Source of the DNA: Rugamonas brunnea
GTDB taxonomy: Bacteria > Pseudomonadota > Gammaproteobacteria > Burkholderiales > Burkholderiaceae_D
Length of the DNA stretch: 64,000 nt
Direction: 5' to 3'
Assembly: GCF_014042345.1 (NCBI RefSeq)
Contig: NZ_JACEZT010000006.1
Span: 124,001 to 188,000 of the forward strand
Both the position numbers and the translations under genes were made by a program. Shown piece by piece: positions 14,353-21,847 of this stretch. The stretch's first letter is position 1; each line of letters begins with the position of its first letter. The notes under the pieces were generated by a model, which did no database searches, had not been told where the DNA came from, and saw only the letters and a list, made by a program, of their open reading frames with translations.

Positions 14353-16799
14353 CGGAGCGCAGGAATGAGCGTACAACTGAGCGCGCAGGAGAGCGCACCG
14401 GGGAGCGTGCGGCGGAACACACGGCGGCGGGCGAGGCGGCCGGCGCGCCAGGGGGGGCCGATGGCGCACGCCGGCGCGAGCGGCGCCACCCGCTGCGCTG
14501 GACCGGCCTGAGCGCGCGCCAGGCGGCGGCCGTGATCGGCGGCGCCGTGATCCTGTTGCTATGCCTGGCCACGCTGGGGGCGGCCTGGCTGCTGCGGCAG
14601 CGCGCCATCGAGGACTGGCGCAGCGACATGAGCAGCCTGTCGCTGGTGCTGGCCGAGAACGTATCGCAGACCATGGCGTCGACCTACCTGGTGCTGGACG
14701 GGTTGACGGAGGTGGTGCATGGCATCCAGGTGCGCGCGCCCGGTCCGCTGGCCGCCGCCACCCGCAATGAACCGCTGTTCCAGACCATGCGCGACAAGAT
14801 CAGCGGCTTGCCCCAGATCGATGTGGCCACCGTGGTCGATGCGGACGGCACGGTGCTCAATTTCACGCGCAGCTTCCCGCCGCCACCCATCAACCTGGCC
14901 GACCGCGATTACTTCGCCTACCACCGCGACCACGCGGACAACGCGCCGTTCCTGAGCGAGCCCGTGCGCAACAAGGGCAATGGCAAATGGACCTTCTACG
15001 TGAGCCGGCGCCTGAACGACAGCCAGGGGCGCTTCGCCGGGGTGGTGCTGGTGGGGGTGTCGTGCGATTTCTTCAGCCAGTTCTTCCGCAACGTGAGCCT
15101 GGGCGAGCACGCGGCCATCTCGCTGTACCGGCGCGACCAGACCTTGCTGGCGCGCTGGCCGCAGGTGGAGCAGATCATGGGCAAGCGCGTGGTCACCGGC
15201 AACACCAGCCAGGTGCTGGCCCGCGGGCTCGATCATGACGTGCGGCTCAGCGCCGGTCCGCGCGAGGCGGCCGGCGGCCAGCCCGTGTACCGCATGGGCG
15301 CGGTGCGGCTGGTGCGTAATTATCCGCTCGTGATCAACGCCACCATCACCGAGGAATTGCTGTTGGCCGGCTACTGGCGCAACCTGCGCCTGCTGGGCGG
15401 GATCGCGCTGGGCAGCCTGGTGGCGCTGTCGGTGGCGTTCTGGATGATGGGCCAGTTGCTCAAACGGCGCGAGCAGGATGCGGAGCAGGCGCGCGCCCTG
15501 ATGCGGATGGCCGACGCGGCCAGCGAAGCCAAGTCGCGCTTCCTGGCCATGATGAGCCACGAGATCCGCACGCCGATGAACGCCATCGTCGGTATGTCTG
15601 AACTGATGCTCGGCACGCAGCTCGACGCGACCCAGCGCGGTTATGCCCGCAACGTCCACAGCGGCGTGCTGGAGCTGATGCAGATCATCAACGAGGTGCT
15701 GGACTTTTCCAAGATCGAATCGGGCCGCATGGAGCTGGTGCAAGGCTTGTTCGATCCCGCCGAACCGGTGCGGCAGGTGGCGGCCCTGCATCGCGCCAGC
15801 GCCGACGCCAAGGGTCTGCAGCTGGAGGTGGTGGTGGGCAGTTGCCCGCGCAAGGTGTATGGCGACGCAGCCCGCTTGCGGCAGGTGCTGGGTAACCTGG
15901 TCAGCAATGCGATCAAGTTCACGCCGTCCGGCAGCGTGGCCATCGGGCTGGAGGCGCGCCCCGAGGCGGGGCGGAGCGGCAACTGGCGCCTGTGCTACAC
16001 GGTGCGCGACAGCGGCATCGGCATGGACAGCGAGGCCCAGCACCGCCTGTTCGAGCCGTTCATCCAGGCCGACAGCACCATCAGCCGCCAGTACGGCGGC
16101 ACGGGCCTGGGGTTGGCCATTTGCCGCCGCCTGGTGCGCCTGATGGGCGGCCACATCGAATGCAGCAGCACGCCCGGACAGGGTTCTGTGTTCCGGGTCG
16201 AGCTGCCTTGCCGCTTGCATGCGCCGGCCGGCGCCGTCAATGGCGGGACGGCCGACGGGGCGTCGTCGTGGCCGGCGCGGGCCGCCGAACCCGTGCCCGC
16301 GCCGGGTGCGCTGGCCGGATCAGCGCCTCGCGATAGCAATGTGCCGGCCGCACCGCCGGCGGCGGCCGAACCGGGCCAGGCGCCGCGCGTGCTGCTGGCC
16401 GAGGATACGGAAATGAATCGCCAGCTGGCGCGCATCCTGCTCACGCGGCTGGGCTGCGAGGTGGTCGAAGCCATCAACGGCCAACTGGCGCTCGAAGCGC
16501 TGGAGACGGGCCGCTACGACCTGGTGCTGATGGATTGCATGATGCCGGTGATGGATGGCTACGAGGCTTGCCGGCGCCTGCGCCAGCGCGAGGCCGAGAC
16601 GGGCGCCCCGCGCTTGCCCGTGATCGCGTTGACGGCCAGCGCCATCGAGGGCGACCGCCAGCGCTGCCTGGCCGCCGGCATGGACGATTACCTGTCCAAG
16701 CCTTTCACGGCCGCCGAGTTTTCCGCGATGGTGGTGCGCTGGGGGCGTTTGCCGTCCGCGCCGCCGCCGATGCCGGCGCCGCCGCCATCGGTGCCGTAG
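14349..16799 (+). CDS. Hybrid sensor histidine kinase (Cache-HisKA-HATPase-REC)
   Basis: 816 residues. An Arg/Glu/Thr-rich N-terminus of 50 residues precedes TM1 (about 58-82). A periplasmic Cache-type sensor follows (VATVVDADGTVLNFTRSF, NLADRDYFAYHRD, VRNKGNGKWTFYVSRRL), then TM2 near 350-370. HisKA has its His near 402 in MMSHEIRTPM; HATPase is at about 500-620 with DSGIGM and GGTGLGLAI; a Pro/Ala linker leads to a receiver (about 677-800) with the acceptor Asp in VLMDCMMP. Its sensor resembles that of the kinase two genes upstream. The 3' end overlaps the convergent LysR gene by 95 bases. Confidence 0.93.
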   Translation: MTERRNERTTERAGERTGERAAEHTAAGEAAGAPGGADGARRRERRHPLRWTGLSARQAAAVIGGAVILLLCLATLGAAWLLRQRAIEDWRSDMSSLSLVLAENVSQTMASTYLVLDGLTEVVHGIQVRAPGPLAAATRNEPLFQTMRDKISGLPQIDVATVVDADGTVLNFTRSFPPPPINLADRDYFAYHRDHADNAPFLSEPVRNKGNGKWTFYVSRRLNDSQGRFAGVVLVGVSCDFFSQFFRNVSLGEHAAISLYRRDQTLLARWPQVEQIMGKRVVTGNTSQVLARGLDHDVRLSAGPREAAGGQPVYRMGAVRLVRNYPLVINATITEELLLAGYWRNLRLLGGIALGSLVALSVAFWMMGQLLKRREQDAEQARALMRMADAASEAKSRFLAMMSHEIRTPMNAIVGMSELMLGTQLDATQRGYARNVHSGVLELMQIINEVLDFSKIESGRMELVQGLFDPAEPVRQVAALHRASADAKGLQLEVVVGSCPRKVYGDAARLRQVLGNLVSNAIKFTPSGSVAIGLEARPEAGRSGNWRLCYTVRDSGIGMDSEAQHRLFEPFIQADSTISRQYGGTGLGLAICRRLVRLMGGHIECSSTPGQGSVFRVELPCRLHAPAGAVNGGTADGASSWPARAAEPVPAPGALAGSAPRDSNVPAAPPAAAEPGQAPRVLLAEDTEMNRQLARILLTRLGCEVVEAINGQLALEALETGRYDLVLMDCMMPVMDGYEACRRLRQREAETGAPRLPVIALTASAIEGDRQRCLAAGMDDYLSKPFTAAEFSAMVVRWGRLPSAPPPMPAPPPSVP

Positions 16800-17790
16800 C
16801 CGGGGCCGCGACAGCAGCCGAAGTCGAAGCAGAGGCCGCAGGCGTGCGCTGCTGCTTCTGCGGCCGCACATGGGGCTGCGCCTGCACCTGCACCTGCGGT
16901 TGCAGCGGGGGCAGGGCGGCCAGCCGCTCGGCGAGGAATTCGAGCAGGGCGCGCAGCTTGGGCGCCATGTAGCGCGCGCTCGACACCACCAGGTGCACCG
17001 GCAGCGGTTCCGGTTCGTAGTCGGCCAGCAGGCGCACCAGCGTGCCGGCCGCCAGGTCGTCGGCCACCTGGTAGGACAACGCCCGTCCGAGACCGAAGCC
17101 GTCGCGCACGGCCACCAGCGTCGCCTCCGTGTCGTTGAGCGTGAGGCGCGGCGCCAGCTTCACGGCCAGATCGCGTCCGGCGTGGCGAAAGCGCCATTCC
17201 TCCTGGGGCGAGCGGATCGCCGTGAACACCACATCATGTCCATCCAGTGCCTGCGGCGTGTCCGGCGTGCCGTGCCGCGCCAGATAGGCGGGGCTGGCCA
17301 CCACCATGCGCCGCACCTCGCCCACGCGGCGCGCCACCATGCCGGCGTCGGCCAGCGGGCCGATACGCACGGCCAGGTCCAGCCCTTCTTCGATCAGGTC
17401 CAGGTTACGGTCGTTGAACAGTAGTTCCACCTGCATGGCGGGATGGGCGTCCAGGAAGCGCATCACCAGCGCCGTCACGTGGCGGCGCCCAAACACTTGC
17501 GGCGCCGTGATGCGCAGCTTGCCGCGCAGCGGCGCGTCCGGGTCCTCGCGCACGGCCTGTTCATAGTCGGCCAGCACGCGGCGCGCCATGTCGGCCAGCC
17601 GCAGTCCGGCCTCGGTGGGCGCCAGCCGGCGCGTGGTGCGCTCGATCAGCCGGGTCCCCAGGCGTTCCTCCAGCGCGGCCAGCGCCCGCGTGACGGCCGG
17701 CGCGGAACGGCGCAGGCGGCGCGCGGCGCCACTGAGGCTGGCGCAGTCGAGGATGGCGATAAAGACGGCCAGTTCGTCCAGACGATCCAC
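16705..17790 (-). CDS. LysR-family regulator with long low-complexity C-terminal tail
   Basis: 361 residues; typical LysR proteins have about 300. Residues 1-60 are the winged HTH (SLSGAARRLRRSAPAVTRAL..RLGTRLIERTTRRL) and 90-295 the two-lobed effector domain. From about 300 the sequence becomes Gln/Pro/Ala-rich. Its last 31 codons read antisense through the receiver end of the convergent hybrid-kinase gene, so the tail probably arose by stop loss. It is divergent from a GST gene, with a perfect 9-bp inverted repeat between them, and is the likely activator of GST plus the flavin-binding protein. Confidence 0.92.
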   Translation of the reverse strand: MDRLDELAVFIAILDCASLSGAARRLRRSAPAVTRALAALEERLGTRLIERTTRRLAPTEAGLRLADMARRVLADYEQAVREDPDAPLRGKLRITAPQVFGRRHVTALVMRFLDAHPAMQVELLFNDRNLDLIEEGLDLAVRIGPLADAGMVARRVGEVRRMVVASPAYLARHGTPDTPQALDGHDVVFTAIRSPQEEWRFRHAGRDLAVKLAPRLTLNDTEATLVAVRDGFGLGRALSYQVADDLAAGTLVRLLADYEPEPLPVHLVVSSARYMAPKLRALLEFLAERLAALPPLQPQVQVQAQPHVRPQKQQRTPAASASTSAAVAAPATAPMAAAPASAAARTANAPSAPPSRKTRRP

Positions 17791-17818
17791 TGATTCTTCC
17801 GGTAAGTGAAAAAGTAAT

Positions 17819-17853
17819 TTCCACTATAGCATTATTTACATCAAATAGTGGAA
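17819..17853. promoter_or_regulatory. LysR operator in the GST divergent promoter
   Basis: TTCCACTAT (17819-17827) and ATAGTGGAA (17845-17853) form a perfect 9-bp inverted repeat with a 17-base A+T-rich spacer, midway between the LysR start (17790) and the GST start (17897). Confidence 0.65.
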
Positions 17854-17896
17854 TGCCTACCATGGCTGCACCGACCAACCAAACGAGGACGCAACC

Positions 17897-18532
17897 ATGA
17901 CCACCCCTGCCCATACCCCCACGCTGACCCTGCACGGCACCCATCTGTCCGGCCATGTGCACCGGGTCGAGTTGTTGCTGCACATGCTGGGCCTGCCCTA
18001 CGAACTGGTCGCCGCGCCGCCCGAGGTGCGCGCCGGCGCCGCTTTCCGCGCCATGAACCCGCTGGGCCAGATCCCCGTGCTCCAGGACGGCGACCTGGCG
18101 CTGGCCGACAGCAACGCCATCCTCACCTACCTTGCGCGCCGCTATGCGCCCGATGGCGGCTGGCTGTCGGATGACCCGGTGGTAGCGGCCGAGATCACGC
18201 GCTGGCTGTCGGTGGCGGCGGGCGAACTGCGTTTCGGCCCGGCTGCCGCGCGCGCCAACGCGCTGTGGAACTTGGACGCCGACGTGCCGCGCGCCCACGC
18301 CATCGCGGCGCGCGTGCTGGCGTTCATGGAGCAGCACCTGGCCGCGCGCACCTTCCTGGCCGCCGGCCGGCCCACGCTGGCCGACGTGGCCTGTTACGCC
18401 TACGTGGCCCGCGCACCCGAAGGCGGGGTGGCGCTGGACGCCTATCCTGCCGTGCGGGCCTGGCTGCAGCGGGTCGAGGCGCTGCCCGGCTTCGTCCCCA
18501 TGCCCGAAAGCACACCGCCGGTGCGCACATGA
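17897..18532 (+). CDS. Glutathione S-transferase
   Basis: 211 residues. The thioredoxin-like N-domain (about 9-85) has the GST features: a first strand ending TLHGTHLSGHVHRVELLL, the cis-Pro loop NPLGQIPVL and the glutathione-binding ADSNAILTYLA. The helical C-domain follows, with the conserved PTLADVACYAY near 160-170. The active-site position is probably the Ser/Gly of LSGH rather than Tyr or Cys. It probably conjugates or isomerises electrophiles. It overlaps the next gene by four bases and is divergent from the LysR gene. Confidence 0.93.
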   Translation: MTTPAHTPTLTLHGTHLSGHVHRVELLLHMLGLPYELVAAPPEVRAGAAFRAMNPLGQIPVLQDGDLALADSNAILTYLARRYAPDGGWLSDDPVVAAEITRWLSVAAGELRFGPAAARANALWNLDADVPRAHAIAARVLAFMEQHLAARTFLAAGRPTLADVACYAYVARAPEGGVALDAYPAVRAWLQRVEALPGFVPMPESTPPVRT

Positions 18533-19386
18533 GCGCCGCCATGGACGGCCCCTTCCACCCCGGCGAGCTGCGCGCCCAGCAACTGGCCGGCAAAGGCAGC
18601 AGCGGCGGCGCCATCCGCAGCTACATGCCGGAGCAGCACCGCGAATTCTTTGCCATGCTGCCGTTCCTGCTGGTGGCCACGGTGGAGGACGATGGCTGGC
18701 CGCGCGCCACGGTGCTGAGCGGCGCGCCCGGCTTCGTGCACAGCCCGGACCCGGCGACGTTGCGGGTGGCTGCGCCGCTCGATGTGCCGGTGGGTAGCCG
18801 GATTGGCGTGCTGGGACTGGATTTCAGCACGCGCCGCCGCAACCGCGCCAATGGCGTCATCGCGCAAGTGGATGGCGCCGGGTTCACCATCGACGTTGGG
18901 GAATCGTTCGGCAACTGTCCGAAATATATCCGGCTGCGTGACGTGGTGCCGGCGGCGGAGACAGGTGCGGCGGCGGCCGAGGGTAGCTTTGAGGGCATCA
19001 GTGAGCAGGCGCGCGACATGCTGGCCGCCGCCGACACGCTGTTCGTGGCCACCACCGGCGGCCAGTACGGCGCCGACATCTCGCACCGGGGCGGCGCACC
19101 GGGCTTCGTGCAGATGGACGGCGACACGCTGACCGTGCCCGATTACGCTGGCAACCGCTACTTCAACACGCTGGGCAATATGCTGATCGATGACCGGGTG
19201 GCCCTGCTGGTGATCGATTACACCACAGGCGACGTGCTCCACCTGCAAGGACGGGCCGAGGTGCAATGGACGGGGGAGACCGCAGGCCTGCCTGGCGCCG
19301 AGCGGCTGTGGCGGTTGCAGGTCGAGCGCGGCACACTGCGGCGCGGCGCCGTGCCGCTGCGCTGGCGCCCGCGCCCGGAGGAGTGA
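18529..19386 (+). CDS. Pyridoxamine 5'-phosphate oxidase-family (flavin split-barrel) protein
   Basis: 285 residues, start overlapping the GST stop (ATGA). Two split-barrel halves are visible: residues about 20-140 (FFAMLPFLLVATVEDDGWPRATVLSG, LGLDFSTRRRNRANG) and about 155-285 (ADTLFVATTGGQYGADISHRGG, YAGNRYFNTLGNML, ALLVIDYTTGD). The pattern SHRGGxPGFV..DYxGNRxFNTLGN is typical of this FMN-binding subgroup, which often sits beside GST genes. The reaction is unknown; a flavin-dependent reductase acting on small electrophiles or nitro compounds is plausible. Confidence 0.9.
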   Translation: MSAAMDGPFHPGELRAQQLAGKGSSGGAIRSYMPEQHREFFAMLPFLLVATVEDDGWPRATVLSGAPGFVHSPDPATLRVAAPLDVPVGSRIGVLGLDFSTRRRNRANGVIAQVDGAGFTIDVGESFGNCPKYIRLRDVVPAAETGAAAAEGSFEGISEQARDMLAAADTLFVATTGGQYGADISHRGGAPGFVQMDGDTLTVPDYAGNRYFNTLGNMLIDDRVALLVIDYTTGDVLHLQGRAEVQWTGETAGLPGAERLWRLQVERGTLRRGAVPLRWRPRPEE

Positions 19387-19400
19387 GACGCCCGGAGGAG
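19372..19400 (+). repeat. 12-bp direct repeat around the stop codon
   Basis: CGCCCGGAGGAG occurs at 19372-19383 and again at 19389-19400, flanking the TGA of the flavin-binding protein. It is probably a slippage product. Confidence 0.6.
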
Positions 19401-19795
19401 AAAGAAGTCCCTGGCCTGCGGGGCGGGCCGCCACGCCCGCCCGGTGGCCACAAATTTCCAATTGTCACAAATTGTCGCTTGTTGCAGTCGTCATTCCTTG
19501 CTACGATGCGTGCAAAGCGTTATTTGTCAGGGATTGCGCCGCCGCTCCCATGCGGCACGGCAGGCAAAATCGGACAAAATCCGGCGCCGGCCGCCCCATC
19601 CCCGCAGCCCCCCATTCGTTTGTACCGCAGGCATCCCGCGTGGCCTTCGCCGCCGCGCCGTGTCGCAAGGCGTCCCGCCCTTGCCCAGACTTCCGATGCG
19701 CGCTTCCCGCTGAAACAACATCGAGACCCGACCCTCCCGCCCTGGCATAGCGCGCCCGCCGGAGTGTCTTTTGTACCCGCACCTGGAATGACATC
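19387..19795. other. Gene-free stretch upstream of a diguanylate cyclase
   Basis: No supported gene lies in these 409 bases. After the short repeat at the left edge there is an A+T-richer part around 19450-19510 with CACAAATT and TCACAAATTGTCGC repeats and a candidate sigma-70 promoter. The remaining 280 bases are G+C-rich and would form a long 5' leader for the cyclase mRNA; no riboswitch fold was recognised. Confidence 0.6.
19479..19507 (+). promoter_or_regulatory. Candidate sigma-70 promoter for the diguanylate cyclase at 19796
   Basis: TTGTTG (19479-19484) and TACGAT (19502-19507) are separated by 17 bases in the most A+T-rich part of the intergenic stretch. It would give a leader of about 280 bases. 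Confidence 0.4.
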
Positions 19796-20872
19796 ATGCT
19801 GACTCTGAAATCGGAACGCCCCGCGCCCAGCGTACTCAAACAGCTGGGAGAAATGACCGCCTGCCGCGAAATGCACCTGGTCGAGCAAAGCTTGCTGCGC
19901 ACCTTGGGACCGGTGCTGGGCATCAAGCGCACCTCGCTGTACCGGGTGGACGAGCAGGGCATCGTCACGCGCGCGCTGCACCACACGCGCGACGCGGCCA
20001 TCGTGGGCGGGGAGCTGCAGCGCACCAGCGACCAGATCGAGGAGTTGAGCAGCGCCATCGAGCTCGATCCGGCCGTCGCCAACCTGCTCGACACCTTGCG
20101 ACTGCTCGACCGCAGCAGCACGCGCCAGCAGGGCGATGGCTACCTGATTGGCTACCCGCTGCACGGGGCCGACCACCTGTGCGGCTACTTCGTGTTCGAG
20201 CGTGACCATGAGGTGACGCCGACCGAGCACGCCGTCATCCACGGCGTGCTGGAAGTGTTCTCCAATTATTACGCGCTGCTCGACGCCAGCCAGCGCGACC
20301 GCCTCACGGGCCTGCTCAACCGCTATTCGCTGGAACTGAACCTGAACCGCATGTGGGACGTGCTGGCGCAGCGCCACAAGCATGGCGGCGAGCGCCCGCA
20401 GACCAACCGGCGCGGCGGCCGGGCCCAGAACTACTGGGTGGGCGTGCTCGATATCGACCACTTCAAGCAGGTCAACGACACCCACGGACACATCATCGGT
20501 GACGAGATCCTGCTGCTGACGGCGCGCCTGCTGGAAGGCGCGTTCCGCCGCTCGGACCTGCTGTACCGCTACGGCGGCGAGGAATTCATCGTGATCGTGG
20601 CCGCCAATGACGTGGCCACCGCCACCCAGATCTTCGAGCGGGCACGCCAGGCCGTGGCCCATTTCATCTTCCCGCAGGTGGGTCGGTTGTCCATCAGCGG
20701 TGGCTTCAGCATGGCCGATCCCACGGTGCTGCCGCAGACCATCATCAACCGCGCCGACCGCGCCCTGTATGAAGCCAAGGCCGATGGCCGCAACCGCATC
20801 TATTTCTACGATGAGCTGATCCGCACGGGCCGGCTGGCGGAAGTCCAGTCGGGCAGCATCGACCTGTTCTGA
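19796..20872 (+). CDS. Soluble diguanylate cyclase with GAF-like N-terminal domain
   Basis: 358 residues, no membrane segment. Residues about 20-165 have GAF-like strand order (ECR..LVEQSLLRTLGPVLGIKRTSLYRVD, GYLIGYPLHG, GYFVFERDHEVTPTEHAVI). The GGDEF domain covers about 175-345, with DIDHFKQVND for metal binding and YGGEEF near 259-264. RRSD just before it fits the RxxD inhibitory site. It should be an active, feedback-inhibited cyclase responding to a cytosolic signal. It is monocistronic and converges with the next operon. Confidence 0.93.
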   Translation: MLTLKSERPAPSVLKQLGEMTACREMHLVEQSLLRTLGPVLGIKRTSLYRVDEQGIVTRALHHTRDAAIVGGELQRTSDQIEELSSAIELDPAVANLLDTLRLLDRSSTRQQGDGYLIGYPLHGADHLCGYFVFERDHEVTPTEHAVIHGVLEVFSNYYALLDASQRDRLTGLLNRYSLELNLNRMWDVLAQRHKHGGERPQTNRRGGRAQNYWVGVLDIDHFKQVNDTHGHIIGDEILLLTARLLEGAFRRSDLLYRYGGEEFIVIVAANDVATATQIFERARQAVAHFIFPQVGRLSISGGFSMADPTVLPQTIINRADRALYEAKADGRNRIYFYDELIRTGRLAEVQSGSIDLF

Positions 20873-20929
20873 CGGCGCCGCCCCGATTCCAGCTTCGGCG
20901 TCGGCTTCGGCCCCGGCCCCGGCCCGCGT

Positions 20930-21847
20930 TCAGTGGGCCAGGCGGCAGCGGTCGCGGCCTTCGTGCTTGGCCCGGTACAGGGCCTGGTCGGCCAGCCGCA
21001 GCAGGGCGGCGCTGTCGCCATCGGGCTCGGGCCGCAGCGCGGCCACACCCACGCTGATGGTGACGTGGCCGGCCACCGGACTGTCCGCATGGGCGATCGC
21101 CAGCGCCGCGATGGCCAGCCGCAGTTCCTCGGCGATGGCCAGCGCGCCCGCTTCGTCCGTGTCCGGCAGCAGGCAGGCGAATTCCTCGCCGCCGTAGCGG
21201 GCCACCAGGTCGTAGGGCCGCTTCAGGTGCTGCTTGAGCGCCAGCGCCACCCGCTTCAGGCATTCGTCGCCGGCCTGGTGGCCGTAGTGGTCGTTGTAGC
21301 GCTTGAAGACATCCACATCGATCATCAGCATGGCCAGCGGCTCGCCGCTGCGGCCGCAGCGCCGGAATTCGGCGCCCAGCGTATCGTCGAACAGGCGCCG
21401 GTTGGCCACGCCCGTCAGGCCGTCGGCGAACGCCATGGCCTGCAGCGCGTCCATGTGCAACTTGAACTGCAGGTGGGCCAGCACCCGGTTGCGCAGCGTG
21501 AGCGGGTTGACCGGCTTGGACACAAAGTCGGCCGCGCCCGCGCTCCAGCAGGCGTTCTCCTCCTCGGCCAGGGTGCCGGCCGTGACGAAGATGACGGGGA
21601 TGGCCCGTGTGTCCTGGTCTTCCTTGAGGCGGCGGCACACGGCCAGGCCGTCCATGCCGGGCATCACCACGTCCAGCAGGATCAGGTCCGGCTTGTTGTT
21701 GCGGCAGAATTCGAGCGCCTGTTCACCGCTGGTGGCCGCGAACACCTCGAATTCCTCGGCCAATACGGCATGAAGCATGCGGATGTTGATCGGCTGGTCG
21801 TCCACCACCAGCACCCGGCCGCGCCGTTCAGGAGAGAGCTTGTGCAT
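20930..21847 (-). CDS. Response regulator with GGDEF output (PleD/WspR-like)
   Basis: 305 residues. The receiver (about 10-128) has Asp16/Asp17, acceptor Asp59 in [11 protein letters not shown] and Lys111. The GGDEF domain has [10 protein letters not shown] and the active site RYGGEEF (217-223), with inhibitory RPYD at 210-213. Phosphorylation would dimerise the receiver and activate c-di-GMP synthesis. Its start lies inside the last codons of the upstream hybrid kinase (20-base overlap), so the kinase is the obvious partner. Confidence 0.95.
   Translation of the reverse strand: MHKLSPERRGRVLVVDDQPINIRMLHAVLAEEFEVFAATSGEQALEFCRNNKPDLILLDVVMPGMDGLAVCRRLKEDQDTRAIPVIFVTAGTLAEEENACWSAGAADFVSKPVNPLTLRNRVLAHLQFKLHMDALQAMAFADGLTGVANRRLFDDTLGAEFRRCGRSGEPLAMLMIDVDVFKRYNDHYGHQAGDECLKRVALALKQHLKRPYDLVARYGGEEFACLLPDTDEAGALAIAEELRLAIAALAIAHADSPVAGHVTISVGVAALRPEPDGDSAALLRLADQALYRAKHEGRDRCRLAH

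Noticed and set aside
12293..14674. Minus-strand open frame of nearly 800 codons
   Set aside because: It lies opposite the kinase and Hpt genes, which have clear motifs; the translation is low-complexity His/Gln/Arg/Ala.
14559..16220. Minus-strand open frame of about 550 codons
   Set aside because: Antisense of the hybrid kinase, no recognisable domain.
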